Below are positions 1 to 8,305 of a stretch of 64,000 bases of DNA, piece after piece. Within the stretch, counting starts at the first letter, position 1, and every line of letters begins with the position of its first letter. This stretch comes from Flaviramulus_B aquimarinus (GTDB lineage: Bacteria > Bacteroidota > Bacteroidia > Flavobacteriales > Flavobacteriaceae), in contig NZ_BAABJH010000006.1 in the NCBI RefSeq assembly GCF_039543205.1, positions 62,001 to 126,000 on the forward strand. The letters run 5' to 3'. Position numbers and translations under genes: made by a program. The notes beneath the pieces are model-generated. The model was not told the origin of the DNA, did no database searches, and saw nothing but the letters and a program-made list of their open reading frames with translations.

Positions 1-1928
1 TATTTTATAATTCTTTTTAAGACTCTGGAATCCCCATTGGTTAAAATAAGTAAATATGTTCCTGAAGATAGAGTACTTACATCAATAGGTTGATTTGTAA
101 CTGTTCCTGACAAAAATGTTTGACCAACTAAATTGGAAACTTCAAAAGTTGAAATTCTTTTTGGGTCGTTACTTTTAATAAAAATAATTCCATCTCGAAC
201 AGGGTTAGGGTATACTTTATAAAATTCATCCGTTATGGCAACATCAATGGTTTTAATAAAAATATTATCGATAGCAATATCACCGTCCCAACTAGAACCT
301 CTTACTGCTCTAAATCTAACTTTAATAGTTTGGTTTGTATATGCAGATAAATTAATGGATTTAGTTAAAAAAGCATCCTCTTGATTATTCTGCTGACTTC
401 CATAAAGTGCTGGAATTATATCATTAATATAACCATCTTCAGTTTTAAGATCTATGTGTAATTCTCCTATATGTTTACCAAACATATGGTATGAAAACTC
501 TAATTCACTATTCTCATTATTAACAGTAAAACAAGGTGAAATAAATTCTGCTATATCACCAGGGTTTACACCAGTGGCTTCTGCATAAATATAGGTGTTT
601 AATCCGCCCTCAGCCTTTTTGTAATTTGTAGGTCCTGTAGTTTTAGATTGTGTATCACCAACATTGGTATACCAAAGGTAACCACTTCCAGAAACATCGT
701 TATTTGTCCAGCCATGGTTTCCTAACATATCAAAATCTTCAAAATTTTCATCAAAAAGAGTCGTTTGAGTTCCTACTTTAATAAAATTGGTAAACGTTTT
801 TTTAATGGTTTTCGATTTATTTGAAACTTTAAGAATGACACTATAAATACCTGATTCATAAGTGTGTGATGGATTTTTTGAAGTATAGTCAACAACACCA
901 TCAGCATCAATATCCCATTCCCATTGTGTAATATTTTCACTTAAACTTTCAAAATTTACAGTTAGTGATTCTTCACAGGTTTCACTTTCATTTACTGAAA
1001 TATTAGCATTAAAGGTAGAGCAGGCCAAATAATTTTTTGTTGTCATATAAAACGCATACATACGTGCTAATTGCTGTGGCGAAAATTGTGTTCTACAGTT
1101 TTTATCAGCATACGACATAATGTTGTTGGTATCTGGTTTGAAAGTCTCTCCGTTTGCATCGGTTTCAGAACCTATGTAATTACAAAACTCATCAACATTC
1201 GAATTCGTTAATTTTGGATCTGCAGGTGTATCGCAAATGCCATCGCCATCAGTATCACAATTACTTCCATTAACTAACTCGGTCGTTAATGTATCATTAT
1301 TAGGACCATGTGTATGTAATAAAGAGAAAAAATGGCCTAATTCATGTGCTAATGAAGAATTATTAAGTGCACAACTATTGTTTATTACAACAAGGTCGTT
1401 TCGTCCCATATTATCACTATAACCACAAATACTTTGTTCAGAATCATTTTCAATATAATCCGTAAAGTAAATGTTTATTAAACCAGAAACATAATGTGTT
1501 TCTGTTAATGTGTTTTCATTTTCTTTTTTAAAATGATATAAACTATCATCGTCTATGTAATTAATACCATCGCATAAGAAAAACTCTAAATAAGCATCAG
1601 CGTATTGATTGTTTAGGTTTGTAATAGCATTATTTAAGCTAGATTGACTAAGTCCACCAGAGCCATCCGATCTTCTAATAACGTGTGCTTTAACAGGTAT
1701 GGAGTTTATACTTGTAGTTGGCACAGGACCTTTGTTATATTTAGAACTTAAAAAATCTTGTTCGTGTTTTTTTAACTCAGCAGAAATACTTTTGTAATAG
1801 GCAATGGTTTCAGTAGAACTGATAGTACCACAACTCGGTTCAATCTTGTTCTGAGAAAATGTGAAAGCACTTAACAATAAAAATATTGAAAAGACGGTTA
1901 GGTTAAGTCTTGAGGTTAAAATATTCAT
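1..1928 (-). CDS. Secreted M43-family zinc metalloprotease with PKD domain and T9SS sorting domain
   Basis: The frame reads from an ATG at 1926-1928 to the window edge, about 642 residues; the last visible residues (VLKRIIK) look like a normal T9SS C-terminus, so probably only the stop codon is cut off. It starts with a signal peptide (hydrophobic stretch ending AFTFSQ). The zinc motif HELGHFFSLLH is encoded near 1320-1355 and a Met-turn NIMSYADK near 1115-1140, both typical of pappalysin/cytophagalysin (M43) peptidases. A PKD-like segment (about residues 325-380) and a jelly-roll-like binding region follow, then a type A sorting domain (YPNPV...). It should be exported through T9SS and act outside the cell on protein; the substrate is unknown. 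No close partner gene is seen. Confidence 0.85.
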   Translation of the reverse strand, partial: MNILTSRLNLTVFSIFLLLSAFTFSQNKIEPSCGTISSTETIAYYKSISAELKKHEQDFLSSKYNKGPVPTTSINSIPVKAHVIRRSDGSGGLSQSSLNNAITNLNNQYADAYLEFFLCDGINYIDDDSLYHFKKENENTLTETHYVSGLINIYFTDYIENDSEQSICGYSDNMGRNDLVVINNSCALNNSSLAHELGHFFSLLHTHGPNNDTLTTELVNGSNCDTDGDGICDTPADPKLTNSNVDEFCNYIGSETDANGETFKPDTNNIMSYADKNCRTQFSPQQLARMYAFYMTTKNYLACSTFNANISVNESETCEESLTVNFESLSENITQWEWDIDADGVVDYTSKNPSHTYESGIYSVILKVSNKSKTIKKTFTNFIKVGTQTTLFDENFEDFDMLGNHGWTNNDVSGSGYLWYTNVGDTQSKTTGPTNYKKAEGGLNTYIYAEATGVNPGDIAEFISPCFTVNNENSELEFSYHMFGKHIGELHIDLKTEDGYINDIIPALYGSQQNNQEDAFLTKSINLSAYTNQTIKVRFRAVRGSSWDGDIAIDNIFIKTIDVAITDEFYKVYPNPVRDGIIFIKSNDPKRISTFEVSNLVGQTFLSGTVTNQPIDVSTLSSGTYLLILTNGDSRVLKRIIK

Positions 1929-2092
1929 TTGGGGTAAAACATTTTGCATGTCAAATGTATACCTAATTGAATATTAGCTATAATAAAGCCGTTATAATGT
2001 TAATTTTTTCGATTATTTAACAATTTGATGGTTATTTTTAAATAATTATAAACAAAAGTTTTGTTAACCTTTTTATCAATAGTTATTTCAGC

Positions 2093-3004
2093 TTACTTAA
2101 TTACTAGTTTTTGGGTTTTGCTAGCGCCATCAAAAGCTTTAAGATTTACTAAATACACGCCTTTGTTTAAGCTGGTTAAATCCATATCTATTTTAGTCAA
2201 TCCTTGTTTAACGGGGATTTCTTTTACCAATCGTCCTAAAATATTAAAAATTTCAATAGTGTTTAATTCATTGTTTTTAATATTTGAAATAGTAGCCAAA
2301 CCATTTGTAGGATTTGGATAAATTTTGGTATTGCTGAATTTAGTAAGGTTATTAACCCCTAAAACAGATTGAAGCGTAATTTTAAACGTACCAATTCTAG
2401 TATTATTAAATGGAGCAATACCTTTTAGGCTATTAATGGGGATATGAGGTGTTATATCTGCATCTGTATCACTGTAATTCGTACCACTATCTGTACCTGC
2501 GTCATAAATATATAAATCAATTTCAATTAAGCTTTTCCAATCTGTATTACTAGCATTTCTCAAGTTAATACCGTTTATGCCAATAATCCAATCTGGACTT
2601 GGTGCAATCATAGAAACTAATGTTAACAACGGAAAATCTTCGTTGACTTCTAATCCATCAATATTTATTTTTCCAGTGGCACTTCCTAAACCACCACCAT
2701 TTATAAACTGTTCTGCATTGCCATTGGTTATACTTGGATTGACTTCATTATTCCTAAACTCAGTTATATTACCTGTTTCAGCAATATTTTCAATACCTTG
2801 AGTTGCAATACCGCCCATTTCAAAATAGGTAATACTACTTTTATGATTTGCTCCAACTAAAGGAGACCAATGGGGGTTACTAGGTAACGTACCATGGTCT
2901 GTGGCATTCCAAAAGCTTTCAAATTCAATATTATAATTTGCAGTACTTTGGCCAAAAGCAAAAGCACATACTAATAAAGAAAAAAGACATGTAAAGTTTT
3001 TCAT
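2093..3004 (-). CDS. Spondin-N domain protein with T9SS sorting domain
   Basis: 303 residues with a signal peptide ending AFAFGQS. Residues about 22-215 match the spondin_N pattern: FESFWNATDHG near the start, HWSPLVGANHKSS, IATQGIENIAETG, then MIAPSPDWIIGINGI and YDAGTDSG, the hallmark motifs of the F-spondin N-terminal fold. The last 80 residues are a type A T9SS sorting domain (KIYPNPTNG ... GVYLVNL ... QKLVIK). It is thus probably a cell-surface or secreted adhesion-like protein. It lies downstream of no obvious operon partner; the M43 protease gene follows on the same strand after about 160 bp. Function beyond binding or adhesion is not known. Confidence 0.8.
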   Translation of the reverse strand: MKNFTCLFSLLVCAFAFGQSTANYNIEFESFWNATDHGTLPSNPHWSPLVGANHKSSITYFEMGGIATQGIENIAETGNITEFRNNEVNPSITNGNAEQFINGGGLGSATGKINIDGLEVNEDFPLLTLVSMIAPSPDWIIGINGINLRNASNTDWKSLIEIDLYIYDAGTDSGTNYSDTDADITPHIPINSLKGIAPFNNTRIGTFKITLQSVLGVNNLTKFSNTKIYPNPTNGLATISNIKNNELNTIEIFNILGRLVKEIPVKQGLTKIDMDLTSLNKGVYLVNLKAFDGASKTQKLVIK

Positions 3005-3179
3005 TGTAGTAATAAGGTTAAGGTTTTTTACTGTGTCGTTATTTATTTAAAACACTTACAATAAAATTAATAAATGATGTGCTTAATAACTTAAATAGCA
3101 ATTAATGTCTTATTGGATTTTAGGCACTAAATTTTCAAAAAAATAATAGTATTTTTATCGTTCTATATTTTTAGATAAA

Positions 3180-4043
3180 ATGCCTAATCCAATAAAAATA
3201 ATTGAATGCCCACGTGATGCTATGCAAGGAATAAAGCAATTTATTCCAACAGAGCAAAAAGTACAATATATACAGTCTTTATTACGGGTTGGTTTTGATA
3301 CTATTGATTTTGGCAGTTTTGTATCGCCTAAAGCCATTCCACAAATGGTAGATACTGCAGAAGTTTTATCGCAATTGGATTTAAGTAAAACAACAAGTAA
3401 ACTTTTAGCTATTGTAGCTAATTTACGTGGTGCGGAAGCAGCATGTAAACATTCAGAAATTGATTATTTAGGTTATCCGTTCTCCATATCAGAGAATTTT
3501 CAAATGCGTAATACGCATAAAACTATTGCACAATCTGTAATTACTCTTTCTGAAATATTGAATATTGCTAACAAATCCAATAAGGATGTTGTAGTTTATA
3601 TTTCTATGGGGTTTGGAAATCCATATGGTGACCCTTGGAATGTTGATATTGTAGGGGAGTGGACAGAAAAACTTGCCAATATGGGCGTTAAGATTTTATC
3701 ACTCAGTGATACTGTAGGAACTTCAAACCCAGAAAGTATTGATTATTTGTTTTCAAATTTAATTCCCAAATATCCCAATATAGAATTCGGTGCACATCTG
3801 CATACTACACCAACCTCTTGGTTTGATAAAGTTGAAGCTGCATATAAAGCAGGGTGTAATCGTTTTGATGGTGCCATTCAAGGCTTTGGTGGCTGTCCTA
3901 TGGCAAAAGACGAGCTTACAGGAAATATGCCTACTGAAAAACTACTTTCCTATTTTACTGCAAAAGGAAATAATAATTTAAATGCTCTAAGTTTTGAGAG
4001 TGCTTATAATGAAGCATCCAAAATTTTTAATCATTATCATTGA
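3180..4043 (+). CDS. Hydroxymethylglutaryl-CoA lyase
   Basis: 287 residues, the usual length. HMG-CoA lyase splits HMG-CoA into acetoacetate and acetyl-CoA, the last step of leucine breakdown. Visible family marks are the N-terminal ECPRDAMQG (metal-binding Asp and catalytic Arg), SFVSPKAIPQM, the HxH metal motif in GAHLHTTP near residue 206, and the C-terminal GFGGCPMAKDELTGNM, which carries the catalytic Cys of the HMGL signature. The start ATG follows about 175 bp of AT-rich sequence after the divergent spondin-N gene. It looks like a single-gene unit in the cytoplasm. An isopropylmalate/homocitrate synthase relative is excluded by the C-terminal Cys signature. Confidence 0.9.
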   Translation: MPNPIKIIECPRDAMQGIKQFIPTEQKVQYIQSLLRVGFDTIDFGSFVSPKAIPQMVDTAEVLSQLDLSKTTSKLLAIVANLRGAEAACKHSEIDYLGYPFSISENFQMRNTHKTIAQSVITLSEILNIANKSNKDVVVYISMGFGNPYGDPWNVDIVGEWTEKLANMGVKILSLSDTVGTSNPESIDYLFSNLIPKYPNIEFGAHLHTTPTSWFDKVEAAYKAGCNRFDGAIQGFGGCPMAKDELTGNMPTEKLLSYFTAKGNNNLNALSFESAYNEASKIFNHYH

Positions 4044-4154
4044 TCATTTACTTTATCCAAATGTTAAATTTTTATTTTTTAAATAATTAAATACCTGAAA
4101 ATAAACGGTTTAATTTCTTGTTGAAATCTTTATTTAAATTTATTCTAAATAAAA

Positions 4155-4185
4155 TTTGAATAAGTAAAAATGGATTTTATATTTG
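4155..4185 (+). promoter_or_regulatory. Bacteroidota-type promoter upstream of the porin gene
   Basis: TTTG at 4155-4158 and TATATTTG at 4178-4185, spaced by 19 bases, fit the -33/-7 consensus of the Bacteroidota primary sigma factor. The start codon of the porin gene is at 4247, leaving a leader of about 55 bases. Confidence 0.6.
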
Positions 4186-4246
4186 CAACTTCATTTGAGA
4201 TACTATTTATAATAAGTCTAAATAAAAACAGCAAATCAATTTTAAA

Positions 4247-5425
4247 ATGAGAAAATTAACTTTACTTTTTTCAATCTTAGTCGCATCGATGTTAGATGCA
4301 CAAACGGTACAGGACTCAATCACTTTTGATCCTCAAAAACAATTAAATGCTGCTCAACGTATTCTTTCTGGTAATTATGGAAAATCTGTTACAGTTGGTG
4401 CTTATGGTGAATTAACGTATAATCAACCAGAAGCTTTAAATGGTGAGTTAGACGTGCAACGTTTAGTATTACTTTTTGGTTATAAATTTAACGATAAAAC
4501 CCAGTTTGTAACGGAAGTTGAATTTGAGCATGTAGAAGAAGTATTTATAGAACAAGCCTTTATAAATTATAGTATTGCACCTAATGTTAGCTTACGTGGT
4601 GGTTTAATGCTGGTGCCTTTTGGAATTATAAATGAGTTCCACGAACCAACAACATTTAACGGTGTAGAAAGGCCAGCTATAGACAATGTTATTATTCCAA
4701 CAACTTGGAGAGAAATTGGTTTTGGTGTAACAGGTCGGTTTAATGAAATCTCTTTAGGATACCAAGCTTACGTATTCAATGGTTTTAAATCTACTTCTTT
4801 TGATGGCGAAGGTGGTGTAAATGGTTATTTAAAAGGTTCAAATGGTTTACGTGGAGGTCGTCAAAAAGCCATTCAATCTACTGTTGATAGTCCAACATTG
4901 TCTATGAAATTTGATTATTATGGAATTCCAGGATTGCGTTTAGGGCTTTCAGGATATTTTGGTGATACACAGGCTGAAGATGATGTGGAAACCATAGATG
5001 GTGCTAATATTGGTATTTCAATGATAGGGTTAGATGCCCGTTATGCATTTCAACGTTTTACAGCACGTGGTCAGTATGTACATGGTTCATTATCAGGTAC
5101 TGAAGCTTATAACAATTTAACAGGAAAAGATTTAGGTAGCGGCTTGCAAGGTTGGTATTTAGAGGCGGCTTATAATTTGTTACCTCAAGAAAAATCTCAA
5201 CGTTTGTTTGCTTTTGCTAGATATGAACAGTACGATACGCACGCAGATACTGATGGCGATTTACAACAAAACGATGCATACAACCGAAATGATTTAACAA
5301 CTGGGATTAGTTATCATATTGCGCCTGGAGTAGTATTAAAAGGTGATTACCAATTTAGAGATAATGCCGTTTCTGGAGGCGATGTAGCAAACAGACTTAA
5401 TTTTGGTATAGGCGTTTGGTTCTAA
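4247..5425 (+). CDS. Outer-membrane porin, phosphate-selective porin O/P-like
   Basis: 392 residues with a signal peptide (cleaved near MLDAQ). The mature chain is made of alternating beta strands and ends in an aromatic residue (GIGVWF), as outer-membrane barrels do. The segment FVTEVEFEHVEEVFIEQAFINY followed by LRGGLMLVPFGIINEFHEP is typical of the O/P porin group. It should let small anions or other solutes through the outer membrane; the substrate cannot be read from the sequence. An FMN-binding protein and a small membrane protein follow on the same strand, which suggests a link to an electron-transfer or metal-uptake function. Confidence 0.75.
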   Translation: MRKLTLLFSILVASMLDAQTVQDSITFDPQKQLNAAQRILSGNYGKSVTVGAYGELTYNQPEALNGELDVQRLVLLFGYKFNDKTQFVTEVEFEHVEEVFIEQAFINYSIAPNVSLRGGLMLVPFGIINEFHEPTTFNGVERPAIDNVIIPTTWREIGFGVTGRFNEISLGYQAYVFNGFKSTSFDGEGGVNGYLKGSNGLRGGRQKAIQSTVDSPTLSMKFDYYGIPGLRLGLSGYFGDTQAEDDVETIDGANIGISMIGLDARYAFQRFTARGQYVHGSLSGTEAYNNLTGKDLGSGLQGWYLEAAYNLLPQEKSQRLFAFARYEQYDTHADTDGDLQQNDAYNRNDLTTGISYHIAPGVVLKGDYQFRDNAVSGGDVANRLNFGIGVWF

Positions 5426-5476
5426 TATAATTATAAAGTTACTAATAAAACCTCCAATCTCATAAAGGCATTTTAC

Positions 5477-5506
5477 TTGTAAGAACAATAAAAAACAATA
5501 CTTTTG
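5477..5506 (+). promoter_or_regulatory. Promoter almost touching the FMN-binding gene start
   Basis: TTG at 5477-5479 and TACTTTTG at 5499-5506 are separated by 19 bases. The ATG of the next gene is at 5511, so transcription from this promoter would begin at or very near the start codon. Confidence 0.5.
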
Positions 5507-5510
5507 CATT

Positions 5511-6038
5511 ATGTATTTTAAACACCTTTCAATATTTCTTATAACTTTAATCTTGATGTCTTTCGGCTTGCCAAAAAACATTCAGAAAAAAGTAGATAAA
5601 GAAATTAAAAAAAGTTTTAATATAGAAACGTTTAATTTTACGGAGGTTACTATCCCTACTGAAACGGCTAAAGATTTACCTTCAAAATTCGAAACTAATA
5701 ATCTTTTTAAAATAGAAGCAAACAATACACTTTTAGGGTATGCCTACCTTTCCAATGCACCTAGTAAAACGGCTTTATTTGATTATTTAGTATTATTAGA
5801 TAAGGAATTGATAGTTTTAAAATCAAAAGTTTTAATTTACAGAGAGGAATATGGTGGAGAAATTGGTAGTACTCGTTGGCTAAAGCAATTTATTGGAAAA
5901 AAAGGTGGTGATGCGCTTAAATATGGTGACAACATTATAGCTATTTCTGGAGCAACCATTTCTGTACGCTCTATGACAAATGCCATGAATAATTTGTTAG
6001 AATCTTTAAAAATCCTTCAAACTAAAAATGTTCTTTAG
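5511..6038 (+). CDS. Exported FMN-binding domain protein
   Basis: 175 residues with an N-terminal hydrophobic signal (residues 4-20). The C-terminal half contains DNIIAISGATISVRSMTNA (about residues 138-156), the S(T)GAT motif of FMN-binding domains seen in RnfG, NqrC and NosR-type proteins, in which a later Thr takes FMN through a phosphoester bond made by ApbE. It is therefore probably a periplasmic or membrane-anchored flavoprotein in an electron-transfer chain. It follows the porin gene by 85 bp and overlaps the next gene by 11 bp, so the latter two are translationally coupled. No apbE gene is in the window. Confidence 0.75.
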   Translation: MYFKHLSIFLITLILMSFGLPKNIQKKVDKEIKKSFNIETFNFTEVTIPTETAKDLPSKFETNNLFKIEANNTLLGYAYLSNAPSKTALFDYLVLLDKELIVLKSKVLIYREEYGGEIGSTRWLKQFIGKKGGDALKYGDNIIAISGATISVRSMTNAMNNLLESLKILQTKNVL

Positions 6039-6528
6039 AATGCAGTTAAACGGATTAATAATTACGCTTCCCAAAGAAATTAAACTATTAATCGGTGCAT
6101 TTATTATTGTATTAAGTATTGGTTTTTATACAGGTTTGCTATTTGTTGGCGAAACGTCTTCAGCAAACCCGAACGGCATAGAAGAACAGTATTTAGGAAA
6201 TGAAGACGATGAGGATGCTACAGTTATGCGCTTTAAAAAAAGCCCACAAGAAATGCTTACTTTAGTGCATAACCATATACTTTCAATGTCTATTATTTTC
6301 TTTTTAGTAGGATTGTTGGTTTCTATAACCAAGCTCTCTAAAAAACTTAAAACATTTTTAATAGTTGAACCATTCGTTTCAGTAATTCTAACCTTTGGTG
6401 GACTATATTTGCTTTGGACAGGAATGCTTTGGATGAAATATATTGTTATGTTTTCAGGCATATTAATGACACTTACTTTTACGGTTTCAACAATAATTAT
6501 CTTAAAGCAGTTATTTCAAAAAAAGTAA
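6028..6528 (+). CDS. Four-TM membrane protein coupled to the FMN-binding protein
   Basis: 166 residues with hydrophobic segments at about 18-38, 86-106, 114-134 and 137-158. A conserved-looking His pair stands at the start of the second segment (VHNHILSMSI), which could bind haem or a metal, but this is inference. The ATG at 6028 lies inside the end of the previous gene; a second in-frame ATG at 6040 is possible. The overlap with the FMN-binding gene suggests the two work together in the inner membrane, the flavoprotein passing electrons to or from this protein. I do not recognise a named family. Confidence 0.6.
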   Translation: MFFRMQLNGLIITLPKEIKLLIGAFIIVLSIGFYTGLLFVGETSSANPNGIEEQYLGNEDDEDATVMRFKKSPQEMLTLVHNHILSMSIIFFLVGLLVSITKLSKKLKTFLIVEPFVSVILTFGGLYLLWTGMLWMKYIVMFSGILMTLTFTVSTIIILKQLFQKK

Positions 6529-6708
6529 TTGGCATTCCGGTAAACCCTTATAAATTCTAAGAGGGAATTCTAAAATAAGGAATTTCAATAAACTAAATTT
6601 AATGCTGAGTTATCTAATCTAGAAGCTAAATATAACTACACGATAGCCATATTAAAACCCTATTTTAAAAACAGATATAAGTTAACATATAAACTTAGAT
6701 TTTAGTTG

Positions 6709-6739
6709 TATATTTGCACGCAATTATAACTGTAATTGC
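6709..6739 (+). promoter_or_regulatory. guaB -7 promoter box and adjacent 7-bp inverted repeat
   Basis: TATATTTG at 6709-6716 fits the Bacteroidota -7 box. A perfect inverted repeat GCAATTA / TAATTGC (6720-6726 and 6733-6739, 6-base spacer) lies at the expected start of transcription and ends three bases before the guaB ATG. It could be an operator or a short mRNA hairpin covering the start. I see no purine riboswitch. Confidence 0.45.
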
Positions 6740-6742
6740 AAC

Positions 6743-8215
6743 ATGACTGCACACGAAAACAAAATAGTCGGAGAAGGTTTAACCTATGATGACGTTCTAT
6801 TAGTCCCGGCATTTTCTGAAGTACTTCCTCGCGAAGTAAATATTCAAACAAAGTTTACAAGAAATATTACTATTAATGTACCGATTATTTCGGCAGCTAT
6901 GGATACGGTTACCGAAAGTAAAATGGCAATAGCTATGGCACAAGAAGGTGGTATTGGCGTCTTGCATAAAAACATGTCCATTGAAGCGCAAGCTGCAAAG
7001 GTTAGAAAAGTAAAGCGCGCAGAAAGTGGGATGATTATTGATCCCGTTACTTTACCGCTTACAGCTAAAGTAAAGCATGCAAAAAAATACATGGCTGAAT
7101 ATGGTATTGGTGGAATTCCTATTGTTGATGAAGCTGGAACGTTAAAAGGTATTGTAACTAATAGAGATTTGCGTTTTGAGCACAATAATAAAAGACCAAT
7201 TACAGAGGTTATGACGAGTGAGAACTTAGTAACGGCTGCAGTTGGAACGTCTTTGCATGATGCGGAGGAAATTCTTCAACAACATAAAATTGAAAAATTA
7301 TTAATTGTTGATGATAACTTTAAATTATCGGGTTTAATAACGTTTAGAGATATTACTAAGCTTAGTCAAAAACCAAATGCGAATAAAGATAAGTACGGAC
7401 GCTTAAGAGTTGCCGCTGCCATTGGAGTAACAAGCGATGCTGTTGAAAGGGCAGAAGCTTTAGTTAATGCTGGTGTTGATGCTGTAATTATTGATACCGC
7501 ACATGGTCATACCAAAGGTGTTGTTGGGGTTTTAAAAGAAATTAAATTAAAATTTTCAGAATTAGATGTTATTGTTGGTAATATAGCAACAGGAGCAGCC
7601 GCTAAATATTTAGTAGAAGCTGGAGCCGATGCGGTTAAAGTAGGTATTGGACCGGGTTCTATTTGTACCACTCGTGTTGTTGCAGGTGTTGGGTTTCCAC
7701 AATTCTCAGCTGTATTGGAAGTCGCTGCAGCGCTTAAAGGTACAGATGTTCCTGTAATTGCAGATGGCGGCATACGTTATACTGGCGATATCCCTAAAGC
7801 TATTGCAGCAGGAGCAGATACCGTAATGTTAGGTTCACTTTTAGCTGGAACTAAAGAGTCTCCAGGAGAAACTATTATTTACGAAGGTAGAAAGTTTAAG
7901 TCTTATAGAGGTATGGGTTCTGTCGAAGCCATGAAAGAAGGTAGTAAAGACCGTTATTTCCAGGATGTGGAAGACGATATTAAAAAATTAGTGCCAGAAG
8001 GTATTGTAGGACGTGTACCTTATAAAGGTGATTTATATGAAAGTATTCACCAATTTATAGGTGGTTTACGCGCTGGTATGGGGTATTGTGGTGCAAAAGA
8101 TATCCAAACTTTAAAAGAAACGGGACAGTTTGTTAAAATTACATCAAGTGGTATTAACGAAAGTCATCCGCATGATGTAACTATTACTAAGGAATCGCCC
8201 AATTATTCTAGATAA
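6743..8215 (+). CDS. guaB: Inosine-5'-monophosphate dehydrogenase
   Basis: 490 residues, full length. IMPDH oxidises IMP to XMP with NAD+, the committed step of GTP synthesis. The catalytic loop GIGPGSICTTRVVAGVG contains the nucleophilic Cys (about residue 306). Two CBS domains lie at about residues 96-210 between the barrel halves; the flap segment RGMGS(V)EAM and the IMP-binding ADGGIRYTGD are present. It stands alone between the four-TM protein and a converging lipoprotein gene; guaA is not in the window. The leader carries a short inverted repeat just before the start. Confidence 0.97.
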   Translation: MTAHENKIVGEGLTYDDVLLVPAFSEVLPREVNIQTKFTRNITINVPIISAAMDTVTESKMAIAMAQEGGIGVLHKNMSIEAQAAKVRKVKRAESGMIIDPVTLPLTAKVKHAKKYMAEYGIGGIPIVDEAGTLKGIVTNRDLRFEHNNKRPITEVMTSENLVTAAVGTSLHDAEEILQQHKIEKLLIVDDNFKLSGLITFRDITKLSQKPNANKDKYGRLRVAAAIGVTSDAVERAEALVNAGVDAVIIDTAHGHTKGVVGVLKEIKLKFSELDVIVGNIATGAAAKYLVEAGADAVKVGIGPGSICTTRVVAGVGFPQFSAVLEVAAALKGTDVPVIADGGIRYTGDIPKAIAAGADTVMLGSLLAGTKESPGETIIYEGRKFKSYRGMGSVEAMKEGSKDRYFQDVEDDIKKLVPEGIVGRVPYKGDLYESIHQFIGGLRAGMGYCGAKDIQTLKETGQFVKITSSGINESHPHDVTITKESPNYSR

Positions 8216-8305
8216 AGCTTAACTAGGTATTAAGCTCATGCTTAATTGTTTCAATGTTTTATGGATTTAGTATAAAACATGAGACTTTTTTAAAATGTCA
8301 TTTGG

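Noticed and set aside
6529..6742. Purine riboswitch upstream of guaB
   Set aside because: No three-way-junction consensus is seen and the promoter box is only 27 bases from the start codon.
8216..8236. Terminator after guaB
   Set aside because: AGCTTAA / TTAAGCT forms a 7-bp stem but no T-tract follows, so it was not listed as a terminator.
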